Shown: positions 28,413-38,496 of the stretch, one piece after another | Layout of the letters: each line of letters opens with the position of its first letter | Numbering within the stretch: position 1 is the first letter of the stretch | Translations under genes and position numbers: made by a program | Origin: Candidatus Sulfurimonas baltica | Lineage (GTDB): Bacteria; Campylobacterota; Campylobacteria; Campylobacterales; Sulfurimonadaceae | Assembly (NCBI RefSeq): GCF_015265455.1 | Contig: NZ_CP054492.1 | Location: forward strand, 434,001 to 498,000 | Direction: 5' to 3' | Length of the DNA stretch: 64,000 nt | Notes under the pieces: model-generated | Databases searched by the model: none | The model's input: the letters and a program-made list of their open reading frames with translations, nothing else | Told to the model about the DNA's origin: nothing

Positions 28413-28482
28413 TAAAAGGAACAATATCCCTTTTACTTCGCTTGCGCCGCACAGACGACCGAAGCAAGACTCCTCTGGAGTC
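28413..28482. repeat. Cluster of inverted repeats before leuS
   Basis: The 119-base gap before leuS holds TAAAAGG / CCTTTTA (28413-28419, 28429-28435; 9-base loop), a CTTCG / CGAAG pair, and the near-palindrome GACTCC-TCT-GGAGTC (28468-28482). The middle is richer in G and C than the surroundings. The last hairpin is followed by A-runs on the plus strand, so it is not a forward terminator. It could be a leader structure of leuS or remains of a repeat element. Confidence 0.45.
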
Positions 28483-28514
28483 AAAAAATCATAATAGATT
28501 AGGAAATATAAAAT

Positions 28515-30965
28515 TTGGAATATAGTTCAAAGACCATAGAAAAAGAGTGGCAGGAGTATTGGGCAAAAAACAAAAGTTTTGAGCCAAGTGAAGATTTTAC
28601 AAAAGAGAAAAAATACATTTTAAGTATGTTCCCGTTTCCAAGCGGAAGACTTCATATGGGGCATGTAAGAAACTATACTTTAAGTGATACTTTTGCAAGA
28701 TACTACCGACAACAAGGTTTTAATGTCCTTCATCCAATAGGCTTTGACAGTTTTGGTATGCCAGCTGAGAACGCAGCTATTAAAAATGGTTCACACCCTA
28801 AGGGTTGGACTTATGACAATATAGACTATATGAAGGGTGAATTTAAAACTTTAGGTTTCTCTTTTTCTAAAGAGCGTGAACTAGCAACTAGTGATGAGCT
28901 TTACACTAAGTTTGAACAAGGTTTTATTATAGACATGTTTGAAAAAGATCTTCTTTACCGCAAGAAAGGTCTTTTAAACTGGTGCCCTCATGATCAGACA
29001 GTTTTAGCAAATGAGCAGGTGGTAGACGGGTGTTGTTGGAGATGTGACACTCCAATTGTTAAAAAAGATATGAATCAGTACTACTTTAAAATAACTCAGT
29101 ACGGTGATGAACTTTTAGATGATTTGAAAAAGCTTGAGGGTGGCTGGCCTAAGCAGGTTCTAACTATGCAAGAGAACTGGATAGGAAAATCAAATGGACT
29201 AGCTTTTGACTTTTTCTTTGATGATGAATCATCTTCTAAACTAAATAATAAATTTAAAAGTTTTGATGTATTCACAACTCGCCCGGACACTATTTATGGT
29301 GTGAGCTATACTGCACTTGCTCCTGAACATGAAATAGTTACCTATATGATTGAGAATTCACTACTAAGCGATGAAGTGATATCTCAAATAAAAAACATGA
29401 AAACTACTTCATCAATAGATAGACAAAAAGAGAAATCAGGTGTCTCTTTAAACCTACATGTAGTGCATCCTTTAACTGGTAAAACAGTTCCTGTGTGGGT
29501 TGCAAACTTCGTTCTTATGGACTACGGCTCTGGGGCTGTTATGGCAGTTCCAGCTCATGATGAGAGAGATTTTGATTTTGCCAAGAAGTACGACTTAGAG
29601 ATTAAAGCAGTAATAAAACCTTTTGACGATGAGCTTAGTGAAGATAAGGCTTATACAGAAGTTGGTGAACTTTTTAACTCAGGGGAGTTTGATGGACTTA
29701 ACTCTAAAAAATCTCAGTACAACATCATTAAATATTTTGAAGAGAATAAGATAGGTAAAAAAACTACTAATTATAAACTAAAAGATTGGGGTGTTTCTCG
29801 TCAGAGATATTGGGGTGCCCCTATACCATTTGTCCACTGTGATGATTGTGGCATAGTGATGGAGAAAAAAGAGAACCTTCCAATTGCTCTTCCACAAGAT
29901 GTTGAGATTACGGGTGAGGGAAATCCTCTTGACAATCATCCTACATGGAAACACTGCAAGTGCCCTACATGTGGCAAAGATGCTTTAAGAGAAACTGATA
30001 CTATGGATACATTTGTAGAGTCTTCTTGGTATTTTTTACGTTTTTGTGCATCACCGAAAAATTGGGAAAAAGAGGCATTTTCAAAAGAGCAGATTAAGTA
30101 TTGGATGGGCGTTGACCACTATATTGGTGGAATTGAACATGCAATACTACATCTTTTATACGCAAGATTTTTTACAAAAGTTTTTCGAGACTTAGGTTAC
30201 TTGGATTTTGATGAGCCATTTGACAGACTCCTGACTCAGGGAATGGTTCTTAAAGACGGCGCTAAAATGTCTAAATCAAAGGGTAATACAGTTGACCCTG
30301 ATGCTTTAATAGAGAAATACGGTGCAGATACGGCAAGACTTTTTATACTTTTCGCAGCTCCTCCGACACAAGAGTTAGAGTGGAACGACAGTGCGGTAGA
30401 GGGTGCTTATAAGTTTATAAAAAGATTTTTTGACAGAAGTTCAAATGTAGTAAAAACAAACACAATTCCTGTAATCAACCATTCATCACTCTCAAAAGAT
30501 GAAAAATTTGCAAGAAAAAAGGTTTATGAAGCATTGGTTCGTGCAAATGATGTTTATAATGAGAGATATACTTTTAACACTATGATAGCTGGTGTTATGG
30601 AAGCTATTAATGCTCTAAACACTCAATCAAATAGTGATATTTGGAGTGAAGGTTACTGGATACTATCTTCAATAATGGAGCCTGTAATTCCACATGCTTG
30701 CTGGGAAATAAGCAGTAAATGTTTTTCACTTAAAAATCTTTGTGCTCAAAAAGTTTTAGAAGAGGTTTTTGTCGAAGATTCCATAACACTAGGTGTTTCA
30801 ATAAATGGAAAAAGAAGAGCAGAGATTGAAGTTGCAATTGATGACTCCAAAGAGAATATAATAGCAACAGCCAAAGAGAGTGCCTCTAAATGGCTTGAAG
30901 GTACAGATATAATCAAAGAGATTTTAGTTCCAAACAAGCTAGTTAATTTTGTAGTAAAAGGGTAG
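28515..30965 (+). CDS. leuS: Leucyl-tRNA synthetase
   Basis: Charges tRNA-Leu. Class I synthetase of 816 residues with the HIGH-type motif in [14 protein letters not shown] (HMGH), a zinc-type Cys cluster ([15 protein letters not shown]...CCWRCD), an editing domain ([19 protein letters not shown]), and KMSKSKGN near residue 590. TTG start at 28515 with TTAGGAAATA ahead. lptE begins 4 bases after the stop, a pairing also common in other proteobacteria. Confidence 0.97.
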   Translation: MEYSSKTIEKEWQEYWAKNKSFEPSEDFTKEKKYILSMFPFPSGRLHMGHVRNYTLSDTFARYYRQQGFNVLHPIGFDSFGMPAENAAIKNGSHPKGWTYDNIDYMKGEFKTLGFSFSKERELATSDELYTKFEQGFIIDMFEKDLLYRKKGLLNWCPHDQTVLANEQVVDGCCWRCDTPIVKKDMNQYYFKITQYGDELLDDLKKLEGGWPKQVLTMQENWIGKSNGLAFDFFFDDESSSKLNNKFKSFDVFTTRPDTIYGVSYTALAPEHEIVTYMIENSLLSDEVISQIKNMKTTSSIDRQKEKSGVSLNLHVVHPLTGKTVPVWVANFVLMDYGSGAVMAVPAHDERDFDFAKKYDLEIKAVIKPFDDELSEDKAYTEVGELFNSGEFDGLNSKKSQYNIIKYFEENKIGKKTTNYKLKDWGVSRQRYWGAPIPFVHCDDCGIVMEKKENLPIALPQDVEITGEGNPLDNHPTWKHCKCPTCGKDALRETDTMDTFVESSWYFLRFCASPKNWEKEAFSKEQIKYWMGVDHYIGGIEHAILHLLYARFFTKVFRDLGYLDFDEPFDRLLTQGMVLKDGAKMSKSKGNTVDPDALIEKYGADTARLFILFAAPPTQELEWNDSAVEGAYKFIKRFFDRSSNVVKTNTIPVINHSSLSKDEKFARKKVYEALVRANDVYNERYTFNTMIAGVMEAINALNTQSNSDIWSEGYWILSSIMEPVIPHACWEISSKCFSLKNLCAQKVLEEVFVEDSITLGVSINGKRRAEIEVAIDDSKENIIATAKESASKWLEGTDIIKEILVPNKLVNFVVKG

Positions 30966-30969
30966 ATAT

Positions 30970-31491
30970 ATGACTTATGCACAGACTAAAATAACTCTGA
31001 TTTCTTTCGTTGTTCTTTTGACAATTAGTGCATGTGGTTATAGTCCAAGTGCAAAGTTTGCTCGCAACTCATTAGGTGATAAAATAAGTACGAGTGTAGT
31101 TATCTCAGCACAAGACCCAGAAAATACTGTTATTATTAAAGATGCTGTAGACAGGGCTATAATAGAGGTTTTTCAAGCATCGTTAGTAACTAAAGCACTC
31201 TCTGATACTCACCTTATTTTAAACATGGGTGCGCCTAGTTATGTTCCAATTGTTTATGATGTTAATGGCTATATTGTGAGCTATAGAATGAGTGTTACCC
31301 TCTCTATAGAGAAGTTGAATAATGGCTTGTCAAAAAACTATTCGGCTAAGGGGAACTATGATTTTGCAGTTGCCCCAAATGCTATTGTGACTGATCAGCA
31401 GAGGTTTGAAGCTATTGGCTTTAGTACACAAAGGGCTATTAGATCGTTTATAGCGCAAGTGTCTGCCGAGGGTGCTAGATCTAAAAAGTAA
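30970..31491 (+). CDS. lptE: LPS assembly lipoprotein LptE
   Basis: Outer-membrane lipoprotein that plugs LptD, the LPS translocon. The 173 residues start with a signal peptide and lipobox LTISAC (Cys22), consistent with Lnt being encoded in the window. The mature part is a small alpha/beta fold as in LptE. Sequence similarity in this family is low; the call rests on lipobox, size and position directly after leuS. Another lipoprotein cannot be excluded. Confidence 0.78.
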   Translation: MTYAQTKITLISFVVLLTISACGYSPSAKFARNSLGDKISTSVVISAQDPENTVIIKDAVDRAIIEVFQASLVTKALSDTHLILNMGAPSYVPIVYDVNGYIVSYRMSVTLSIEKLNNGLSKNYSAKGNYDFAVAPNAIVTDQQRFEAIGFSTQRAIRSFIAQVSAEGARSKK

Positions 31492-31515
31492 AAGCTATAC
31501 AAATGAGGAGAAAAT

Positions 31516-33054
31516 ATGACTATTCAAGGGATCATTAAAAAAGCTGTACAACGATTAGAATTAGAGGGAAAACTATTAACACCTGATTTCTATGCTGAGG
31601 CATTCTGTACTGAGCTTAGTAAAGCAGGAATGAATATAGAAGATTGCTCACATGTAGAAAAATTCAAAGATACTCTAAATAAAGAGTTTCAAAAAGAGAT
31701 AACTCAATATAGAGTAAAAACTATGTCGGAGCTGGCACGCTTTTTAATCTCAAAACTTAATAGAACCAATAGCTCACACTGCGCAAATTTACTAGAGTCA
31801 GAGACAATTTTTATAAAAAGAGTGCTTCAGGTTGTTGAGGTACTTCATAACAAAGAGGCGAGTGATTTAGCCAGAAAAAGTATTGATTTATTAAATAATG
31901 AGGCATCGGCCACTCAGATAGATCAATTTAGACAACTATGGGTTAATTTTATAACTACTTATGATGATACTTTTTTAGAAAAATTAAAATCTTTGGGTCA
32001 AATTGATAATACTGATTTAAAAAAGAGCATAGAGAGCTTGAATATTATATCATCTGACAAATTGGTAGCTCCAATGGAATTATCTTCAATAGCTTCTTTG
32101 TTGGTTGCATCATTAGTTCCTTCAATTGCTTCGAGTGTAAATGAGAAAATAGCCAGCATAAGTCAAAAAATTAAGAAAAATCCATCACTTTTAGAGAGTG
32201 TTAGTGTTGAAGCTGAGATTAAATCTGCTATATCTTTAAGAATTGCACTTGATAAACAGAGTGTTAGAGATATGATTACGTCACTTGATGGTGTCCTTGA
32301 TAAACTCTCACTAAGATTAATTGATATGATTGAACGTTCAGACAGTTCCACTGTTGAGATTCAAAAAATAAAAGTTGAACTGGAAGAGTATAATGAAGAT
32401 CCTATTACTAATTTTAAAATTGCCCACAAAAAACTTTTTACAATAGCAGTAGCACTCGAAGAGAATACTCAAGCTTTAAGCAAAGACTTAAAAAATCATA
32501 ATGGCGAAGTAAAGGCACTCTCCAACAAAATAGTATTATTAGAAGAGGAGCTGAAGAAAACAAGAGAAGAGTCTAAAGAAGATTTCTTAACAAAACTAAG
32601 CAACAGACGAGCATTGGATGAGCTTATAAGTATCAAAGAATCTGAATTTGAGAGATATAACCATAACTTCAGTATTGTTATGTTTGATCTTGATTATTTT
32701 AAAGCTGTGAATGATAATTACGGACATGACGCTGGGGATGCTGTGCTGTCCGCTTTTGCAAAAATACTAAAAGCTGAAGCAAGGAATGTTGATATTATTG
32801 GAAGATTCGGTGGCGAAGAGTTTATGGCACTTTTGGAAGAAACAAATGCTGAAGGCGGCGCTATATTCGCTGAAAAAGTTAGAGTAAAAGTTGAAAAAGC
32901 TAGGTTCATGTATAAAGGAGAGAGAATAGAAGTTACCGTAAGTTGTGGAGTAAGCGAGAGAAGCAAACACCCATCGATTGATACTTTAATTAAATCTGCC
33001 GATGAAAACCTTTATAAAGCTAAAAAAGATGGCAGAAACAGAGTCGTGCATTAG
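31516..33054 (+). CDS. Diguanylate cyclase (GGDEF) with long helical N-terminus
   Basis: Makes cyclic di-GMP from GTP. The GGDEF domain fills about residues 350-512: DFLTKLSNRRALDE, FDLDYFKAVND, active-site GGEEF in RFGGEEFMALLEE, and KAKKDGRNRV at the end. The first 350 residues are helical and cytoplasmic, with coiled-coil stretches and no membrane span or known sensor. An RxxD inhibitory site upstream of GGEEF is not evident. It shares the transcript with folC (TAGTG overlap at 33052-33056). Confidence 0.93.
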   Translation: MTIQGIIKKAVQRLELEGKLLTPDFYAEAFCTELSKAGMNIEDCSHVEKFKDTLNKEFQKEITQYRVKTMSELARFLISKLNRTNSSHCANLLESETIFIKRVLQVVEVLHNKEASDLARKSIDLLNNEASATQIDQFRQLWVNFITTYDDTFLEKLKSLGQIDNTDLKKSIESLNIISSDKLVAPMELSSIASLLVASLVPSIASSVNEKIASISQKIKKNPSLLESVSVEAEIKSAISLRIALDKQSVRDMITSLDGVLDKLSLRLIDMIERSDSSTVEIQKIKVELEEYNEDPITNFKIAHKKLFTIAVALEENTQALSKDLKNHNGEVKALSNKIVLLEEELKKTREESKEDFLTKLSNRRALDELISIKESEFERYNHNFSIVMFDLDYFKAVNDNYGHDAGDAVLSAFAKILKAEARNVDIIGRFGGEEFMALLEETNAEGGAIFAEKVRVKVEKARFMYKGERIEVTVSCGVSERSKHPSIDTLIKSADENLYKAKKDGRNRVVH

Positions 33055-34202
33055 TGAAACTGCAAGAGTATTTAAGCGCAAAGCCGCTCTATTATAAAAA
33101 TATTGATTATACACGTATGCCTCGCATATATGAAAAGATAAAATCATCTTTACATATTCCTAAAATAGTCCATATTATAGGGACAAACGGCAAGGGTACG
33201 ACAGGTCGCTTTTTAGCTCAGGCACTCCACTCTATCGGCTTGAACTGTGGACACTATACATCACCTCATATTTTAAAATTTAATGAGAGAGTTTGGCTAA
33301 ATGGCAATGATAGCAGTGATGAGATTTTAGAAAATTCACATGTAGATTTGCAAAAGCTTTTACCAAAGTCTGATTTAGACTCTCTTAGTTACTTCGAATA
33401 CACAACTCTATTGGCTATGATAGCTTTTGCCGGGTGTGATTATATTATTATGGAAGCCGGACTTGGCGGTGAGTTTGATGCCACGGCAGTATTTCCAAAG
33501 TGTTTAACGCTTGTTACCCCTATTGCTATGGATCATGAATCGTTTCTGGGTTCAACTATAGAAGAAATTGCGACAACAAAATTAAATGCCATACAAAACA
33601 GTGCTATTTTGGCTTTTCAAAATGAGAGTGATGTATACAAAGCGGCAAACGATATAGCAGAGAAAAAATCTGTAAGTATTTATAAAATTGATGAGTTTTT
33701 AGACGAGAATGATAGAAAAAATATAGATCTTATTTCTAAGGAACTCTCCCTTGCCCCGTATTTGAGTAACAACTTGTCTTTAAGTATAAGCGCATTAAAC
33801 TTTTTAAAAATAGAGTATGATATTGCCAATTTTAAAAATGCAAAACTATTTGGCAGATTGTCTAAAATAGGCAAAAATGTTATAGTTGATGTTGGTCATA
33901 ACCCATTAGCGGCAAAGAGCATTGTTGATGCATTGAGCCCAGATAAGTATATAATAATTTATAATAGTTATAAAGATAAGAACTACAAAGATATACTGCA
34001 AATATTAAAGCCAATATGTCTACATGTGGAGATTATAGAAATAGATGATGAAAGAATAGAATCAGTAGAGGTACTTAAAAGTACTTTAACTTCTTTAAAG
34101 ATAAAATATACTATATTTAAAGAGGTTAAACCGAACTATAATTATTTGGTTTTCGGATCTTTCAGTGTTGTAGAAGCTTTTTTGAAAGGACACAATGTAT
34201 AA
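33054..34202 (+). CDS. folC: Folylpolyglutamate/dihydrofolate synthase
   Basis: Mur-ligase-type enzyme that adds glutamate to dihydropteroate and folates. The 382 residues show the P-loop variant IGTNGKGTTGRFLAQ, the substrate loop HYTSPHILKFNERVW, and the metal motif MEAGLGGEFDAT. The C-terminal half is shorter and more divergent than in E. coli. Start is GTG 33054, overlapping the cyclase stop. It overlaps the following peptidase by 8 bases. Confidence 0.92.
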   Translation: MKLQEYLSAKPLYYKNIDYTRMPRIYEKIKSSLHIPKIVHIIGTNGKGTTGRFLAQALHSIGLNCGHYTSPHILKFNERVWLNGNDSSDEILENSHVDLQKLLPKSDLDSLSYFEYTTLLAMIAFAGCDYIIMEAGLGGEFDATAVFPKCLTLVTPIAMDHESFLGSTIEEIATTKLNAIQNSAILAFQNESDVYKAANDIAEKKSVSIYKIDEFLDENDRKNIDLISKELSLAPYLSNNLSLSISALNFLKIEYDIANFKNAKLFGRLSKIGKNVIVDVGHNPLAAKSIVDALSPDKYIIIYNSYKDKNYKDILQILKPICLHVEIIEIDDERIESVEVLKSTLTSLKIKYTIFKEVKPNYNYLVFGSFSVVEAFLKGHNV

Positions 34203-35139
34203 CCACTTTACTATTACCATACATGATGACAACGGGGTAAAGCAGTTTAAGTTGCATCAAATTATAAAAAAAGCTATTTTTTATGTGGTGGTTTTTTTTG
34301 GATTTGTCGGTTTTACCGCAGTAGTAACTATTCTATATTTAAGCAGTTCCGTTGACGCAATGGAGCTGAAGAGGCAAGATATAGAGGATGCCTATATATC
34401 ATTAAAAGAAAAAAATATAGCGCTGGACGAGAGTATCAAACATACACAGTTGGCACTTATAGATAAAAAAAAAGAGCTTACGGAAGTTTCCGACTCACTC
34501 TCCGAGATAGAGACTCTTATAGGGATATCCCCAGTTGCTGATATGACACTTACTGAAAGAGTGAATGCTACTAAGCTCAATTCTGAGCATATGGCAACTC
34601 TCTTGCAGTTTATACCCAGCGGTTCACCGGTAGAATATAAAGGTGTGACTAGTACATTCGGTTACAGAATTCATCCAACGCTAGGCTCCAAAGAGCTTCA
34701 CCGCGGTATTGATATGAAAGCGCAAATGCGGACACCTGTATATGCAACGGCCGATGGAATAGTCGAATGGGCTGGGCTTCACAAACGTAGCGGCTTTGGC
34801 AATCTTGTAATACTTCAGCATAATTATGGTTTTAGGTCATACTTCGGACATTTAAACCAAATTGTGATAGAATCAGGAAAATTTGTAAAAAAAGGTGATT
34901 TAGTCGCCTATACCGGTAATTCAGGAATGAGCAGCGGCCCACATCTCCATTATGAAATTAGATTTATTCAAAGGGCGGTGAACCCTTTTGAATTTGTAAA
35001 ATGGAGTGTAAAAAATTATAAAGAGATATTTGAAAAGGAAAAAAAAATACCATGGCAATCTTTAATAACAGCGACAGCACACATAAAAGTACCAAACCCG
35101 ACACAAACACTACCATCATCACAGCTGGCTCTAAAATAA
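34195..35139 (+). CDS. M23 (LytM) peptidoglycan endopeptidase, Csd1/Pgp3-like
   Basis: Membrane-anchored cell-wall hydrolase. Of 314 residues, 1-25 are cytoplasmic, 26-50 form a membrane helix, about 55-105 a coiled coil, and about 150-260 the M23 domain. Zinc ligands are present: ELHRGIDM (His and Asp) and GPHLHYE. In Helicobacter and Campylobacter such enzymes trim cross-links to set cell curvature, together with the bactofilin that follows. Here the bactofilin gene is nested in its 3' end, as in ccmA-csd1. The intact ligands argue for activity. Confidence 0.9.
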   Translation: MYNHFTITIHDDNGVKQFKLHQIIKKAIFYVVVFFGFVGFTAVVTILYLSSSVDAMELKRQDIEDAYISLKEKNIALDESIKHTQLALIDKKKELTEVSDSLSEIETLIGISPVADMTLTERVNATKLNSEHMATLLQFIPSGSPVEYKGVTSTFGYRIHPTLGSKELHRGIDMKAQMRTPVYATADGIVEWAGLHKRSGFGNLVILQHNYGFRSYFGHLNQIVIESGKFVKKGDLVAYTGNSGMSSGPHLHYEIRFIQRAVNPFEFVKWSVKNYKEIFEKEKKIPWQSLITATAHIKVPNPTQTLPSSQLALK

Positions 35140-35486
35140 AAGGTGAGATGAATCTAGCCTGTGATCTATATGTAGATGGTGAGTTTGAGGGTGTTATCCA
35201 CTCAAATAAAGAGGTAAACATTGGTAAAAACGGACATATTAAAGGTGATGTCTCTACAAAAAGATTGGTAGTTCAGGGGTATATAGAAGGTAGTATTCAT
35301 GCCGCTAGAGTTGAGATAAAAGCTAATGGAAGAGTAAATGGAAGTATTGAATCCAGTGAGCTGGTTATTGAAGCAAAAGGTATTTTTGAAGGAAACAGCA
35401 CAGTAATAGATGCCACAAAAGCTCCAACAATATTGCCCGCAGATACAATAGTAAAAAATATTGAAAAAGAGGAGATAAAATCATAG
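35052..35486 (+). CDS. Bactofilin (CcmA-like cytoskeletal protein)
   Basis: Polymer-forming cytoskeletal protein, 144 residues. A disordered N-terminus rich in Ser and Thr precedes a beta-helix core with repeating Gly-Ile/Val turns (GEMNLACDLYVDGEFEGVI, KGDVSTKRLVVQGYIEGSI). ATG 35052 lies 88 bases inside the peptidase gene, in another frame; AAAAAAAT precedes it, so initiation may depend on coupling. The pair is the known cell-shape module of Campylobacterota. No separate promoter is visible. Confidence 0.92.
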   Translation: MAIFNNSDSTHKSTKPDTNTTIITAGSKIKGEMNLACDLYVDGEFEGVIHSNKEVNIGKNGHIKGDVSTKRLVVQGYIEGSIHAARVEIKANGRVNGSIESSELVIEAKGIFEGNSTVIDATKAPTILPADTIVKNIEKEEIKS

Positions 35487-35505
35487 TCCTCTTTAGTCTA
35501 CAGTA

Positions 35506-38496
35506 ATGTCTCAAAATTTATTATTTAAACACTTTAAAACGGCGCAAACCTCTGAGTTGGAGATTCTTATTTGTGAGGACTCAAAAGAAGCTTTTGAACT
35601 GCAAAGCGTAGCCAAATTTTTCAAACGTGATGTTTTGGTCTTTCCAGATTTCAGAGCAGGGTTTGGAGATGATTTAAGAGTTTTCAAAGAGGAACTTCAT
35701 CAGCTTTTTTCTGCTCTTAGAACATACTACACAGCCAAAAAGAAGCCACTAGTAATCTCCCCTTTAAAAACATTGCTTTTTAATCTGCCAAAAGAGAGTT
35801 TACTTAACTCAACTACCATAGAGTTTGCAGAGAAAATAAGACTGAGTGAGTTTAAAGAGCAGATGCTGTTTTGGGGTTACAACTTTGTAGATATGGTTCA
35901 GGTTGAAGGAGAAATATCTTTTCGCGGAGATATTATAGATATCTATGCCCCAGCTTCTAAAATGCCTATTCGAATTTCACTTTTTGATGATGAGATAGAG
36001 CAGATAAAATATTTTGAATTAGAGTCTCAAAGAACACAAAAAGAGGAGCTCGACAGCTTTGTTATAACACCAGCTTTTTACTCTTTAGATGAAGATGAGT
36101 TTAATGACCTCAATAAGAAGATAGAACTAAGTGAGTTTGACTCTCTTGTTAAGGATATTGCTTCTTTGGGTCTATGGCATCTGGGTGAGAATGCTTCAAA
36201 CTTTTTAGAGAACAAAAATGCAAAACTCATTAGAAACTTAGACACAATTTTAATAGATGCCTATGCTCTTAATAATCCAACAATCTCACGAGAGTGTTTT
36301 AACCTCGAACTATTGCCTGAAGCTGATGATTTTAAAGAGTTAGTCGTTGTAGATATTCAGACTCTTCTAAAAGTTCACAAAGATAAAAAAGTGACAATAA
36401 TAGCCTCTAATGAAGCTGTCATGAAACAAGCAGGTTTGTTTGAACTTAAAAATATAACAGAGGTTTATGCTCCGTATATTCTAAATATTCTTAGTAAAGA
36501 TGAACTTGTAATATCACTTAATAAACCAGATAAAATGAGACGAAGAAGAAAAAGCTCAATTTTACTTGATGATTTAAAAAACGGTGATTATGTAGTTCAT
36601 GAAGATTATGGGGTAGGGATATTTGAAGGAATTGAGCAGGCTGAAATCCTTGGCGGTGTTAAAGATTTTATAGTTATAAAATATGTCGGTGATGACAAGA
36701 TTTTATTGCCGGTAGAAAATCTAGAGGTTATAGATAGATATATAGCTTCTGGAGGTTCAACACCAGTTTTAGACAGACTTGGAAAAGGTAGTTTTGGAAA
36801 ACTAAAAGATAAGGTTAAAAAACGCCTTATGGAGATTGCTGGTCAGATTGTAAACACAGCCGCAGCGAGAGCACTGATAAAATCACCTAAAATAAATGTT
36901 AATAAAAAAGAGTTGCAGGAGTTTCAGTCCAATGCAGGATTTCTTTATACTCAAGATCAAACACAAGCTATTGATGAGATAATAACTCAGATGAGCTCAG
37001 GCAATATAATGGACAGACTCCTCAGCGGTGATGTTGGTTTTGGCAAAACAGAAGTTGCTATGAATACTATCTTTGCAGCTTATAAATCAGGTTTCCAATC
37101 TGCTCTTATAGTTCCAACCACACTCCTCTCGGCGCAACATTACCGCTCACTTGATGAGAGGTTTAAAAACTTAGGTATCAGATACTCAAAGCTAGATAGA
37201 TTTGTCTGTGCTAAAGATAAAAGTAGTGTCATAAAAGCACTGGCAAGCGGAGAGTTGGATGTTGTAGTCGGTACACACTCTTTGTTTGGGCTCGACTTTA
37301 AAAATCTAGGTGTAGTTATTATAGATGAAGAGCATAAGTTTGGAGTAAAGCAAAAAGAGAAGATAAAAGAGCTTTATCATAATGTGCATCTTCTATCCAT
37401 GAGTGCTACGCCAATTCCACGCTCCCTTAATCAGGCCATGAGTTCTATAAAAACAATGTCGCAGCTGTTAACTCCACCGAGTGAGAGACTACCGGTTAGA
37501 ACATTTGTAAAAGAGTATGGTGAAAAACTTATAAAAGAGGTTATTTTAAGAGAACTTCGCCGTGGTGGTCAAGTCTTTTATGTGCATAACTCTATAGACC
37601 ACATGCCAATAAAACTTGGTGAGCTAAAAGCTCTTCTTCCAAGCCTCAGAGTTGTTATGCTTCACTCCAAAATATCAGCAGCTGATACAGAAAAAGAGCT
37701 TTTAAAATTTGAAGCAAGAGAGTATGATCTTATGATTGCAACCTCTATTATAGAGTCTGGAATTCATATGCCAAATGTAAATACTATAATTGTTGACGGT
37801 GCAGACAGATTTGGTATAGCAGACCTTCATCAACTTCGCGGTAGAGTTGGACGCGGACATGCTGAAGGCTTTGCATATTTTATTGTAAAAAATAAAGAAA
37901 ACTTGACCGATGAAGCAAAAAAGAGACTTTTAGCGCTGGAATCAAACTCATTTCTTGGTAGTGGTGCGGTTTTGGCATATCATGATTTAGAGATACGCGG
38001 TGGCGGAAATCTTGTTGGTGATGCACAGAGTGGGCACATTAAGAACATAGGCTATTCTCTTTATCTTAGAATGCTAGAAGATGCCATAAAGCTCCTAAGT
38101 AACACTATGGAGACGCAGAGAGCAAAAGTGGATATTAAACTTGCAATAAGTGCTTTTATATCTGATGAAATAGTAAAAGAGGACAGACTCCGCCTAGATA
38201 TTTACAGACGACTCTCAGCCTGCGAAGATGCTGTTGAGATATATGAGATACAAGAAGAAGTTATGGATAGATTTGGAGAGTTGGATACCCCGACAAAACA
38301 GTTTTTTGAGTTAATGGTTATTAAGCTTCTGAGCTTAGATAAAAAGATAAAGTCTGTTTCAAACTATGGACAAAATATAACTTTCACATATATGAATGAT
38401 GCAAAAGAGAGTATTACATCAGACTCTAAAGATGATGATGACATTGTAAAAGCAGTGCTTTATTATTTAAGAAATAACAAACCAAAGGTGCTTTAG
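35506..38496 (+). CDS. mfd: Transcription-repair coupling factor Mfd
   Basis: ATP-driven translocase that removes stalled RNA polymerase and recruits UvrA. At 996 residues it is shorter than E. coli Mfd (about 1148). Order: UvrB-like N part without ATP site, polymerase-interaction domain starting GDYVVHEDYGVGIFEG (about 360), RecG-like translocase with Walker A GDVGFGKTEVAM (about 505), box II DEEHKFG, and the TRG/RAD region SIIESGIHMPNVNT...QLRGRVGRG. The ribosome site is weak. It overlaps the phosphoesterase start by 1 base. Confidence 0.95.
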   Translation: MSQNLLFKHFKTAQTSELEILICEDSKEAFELQSVAKFFKRDVLVFPDFRAGFGDDLRVFKEELHQLFSALRTYYTAKKKPLVISPLKTLLFNLPKESLLNSTTIEFAEKIRLSEFKEQMLFWGYNFVDMVQVEGEISFRGDIIDIYAPASKMPIRISLFDDEIEQIKYFELESQRTQKEELDSFVITPAFYSLDEDEFNDLNKKIELSEFDSLVKDIASLGLWHLGENASNFLENKNAKLIRNLDTILIDAYALNNPTISRECFNLELLPEADDFKELVVVDIQTLLKVHKDKKVTIIASNEAVMKQAGLFELKNITEVYAPYILNILSKDELVISLNKPDKMRRRRKSSILLDDLKNGDYVVHEDYGVGIFEGIEQAEILGGVKDFIVIKYVGDDKILLPVENLEVIDRYIASGGSTPVLDRLGKGSFGKLKDKVKKRLMEIAGQIVNTAAARALIKSPKINVNKKELQEFQSNAGFLYTQDQTQAIDEIITQMSSGNIMDRLLSGDVGFGKTEVAMNTIFAAYKSGFQSALIVPTTLLSAQHYRSLDERFKNLGIRYSKLDRFVCAKDKSSVIKALASGELDVVVGTHSLFGLDFKNLGVVIIDEEHKFGVKQKEKIKELYHNVHLLSMSATPIPRSLNQAMSSIKTMSQLLTPPSERLPVRTFVKEYGEKLIKEVILRELRRGGQVFYVHNSIDHMPIKLGELKALLPSLRVVMLHSKISAADTEKELLKFEAREYDLMIATSIIESGIHMPNVNTIIVDGADRFGIADLHQLRGRVGRGHAEGFAYFIVKNKENLTDEAKKRLLALESNSFLGSGAVLAYHDLEIRGGGNLVGDAQSGHIKNIGYSLYLRMLEDAIKLLSNTMETQRAKVDIKLAISAFISDEIVKEDRLRLDIYRRLSACEDAVEIYEIQEEVMDRFGELDTPTKQFFELMVIKLLSLDKKIKSVSNYGQNITFTYMNDAKESITSDSKDDDDIVKAVLYYLRNNKPKVL

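Noticed and set aside
28468-28482. GACTCC-TCT-GGAGTC as a rho-independent terminator of the 28.1-kb gene
   Set aside because: It is followed by A, not T, on the plus strand, and is only one of several inverted repeats in that gap.
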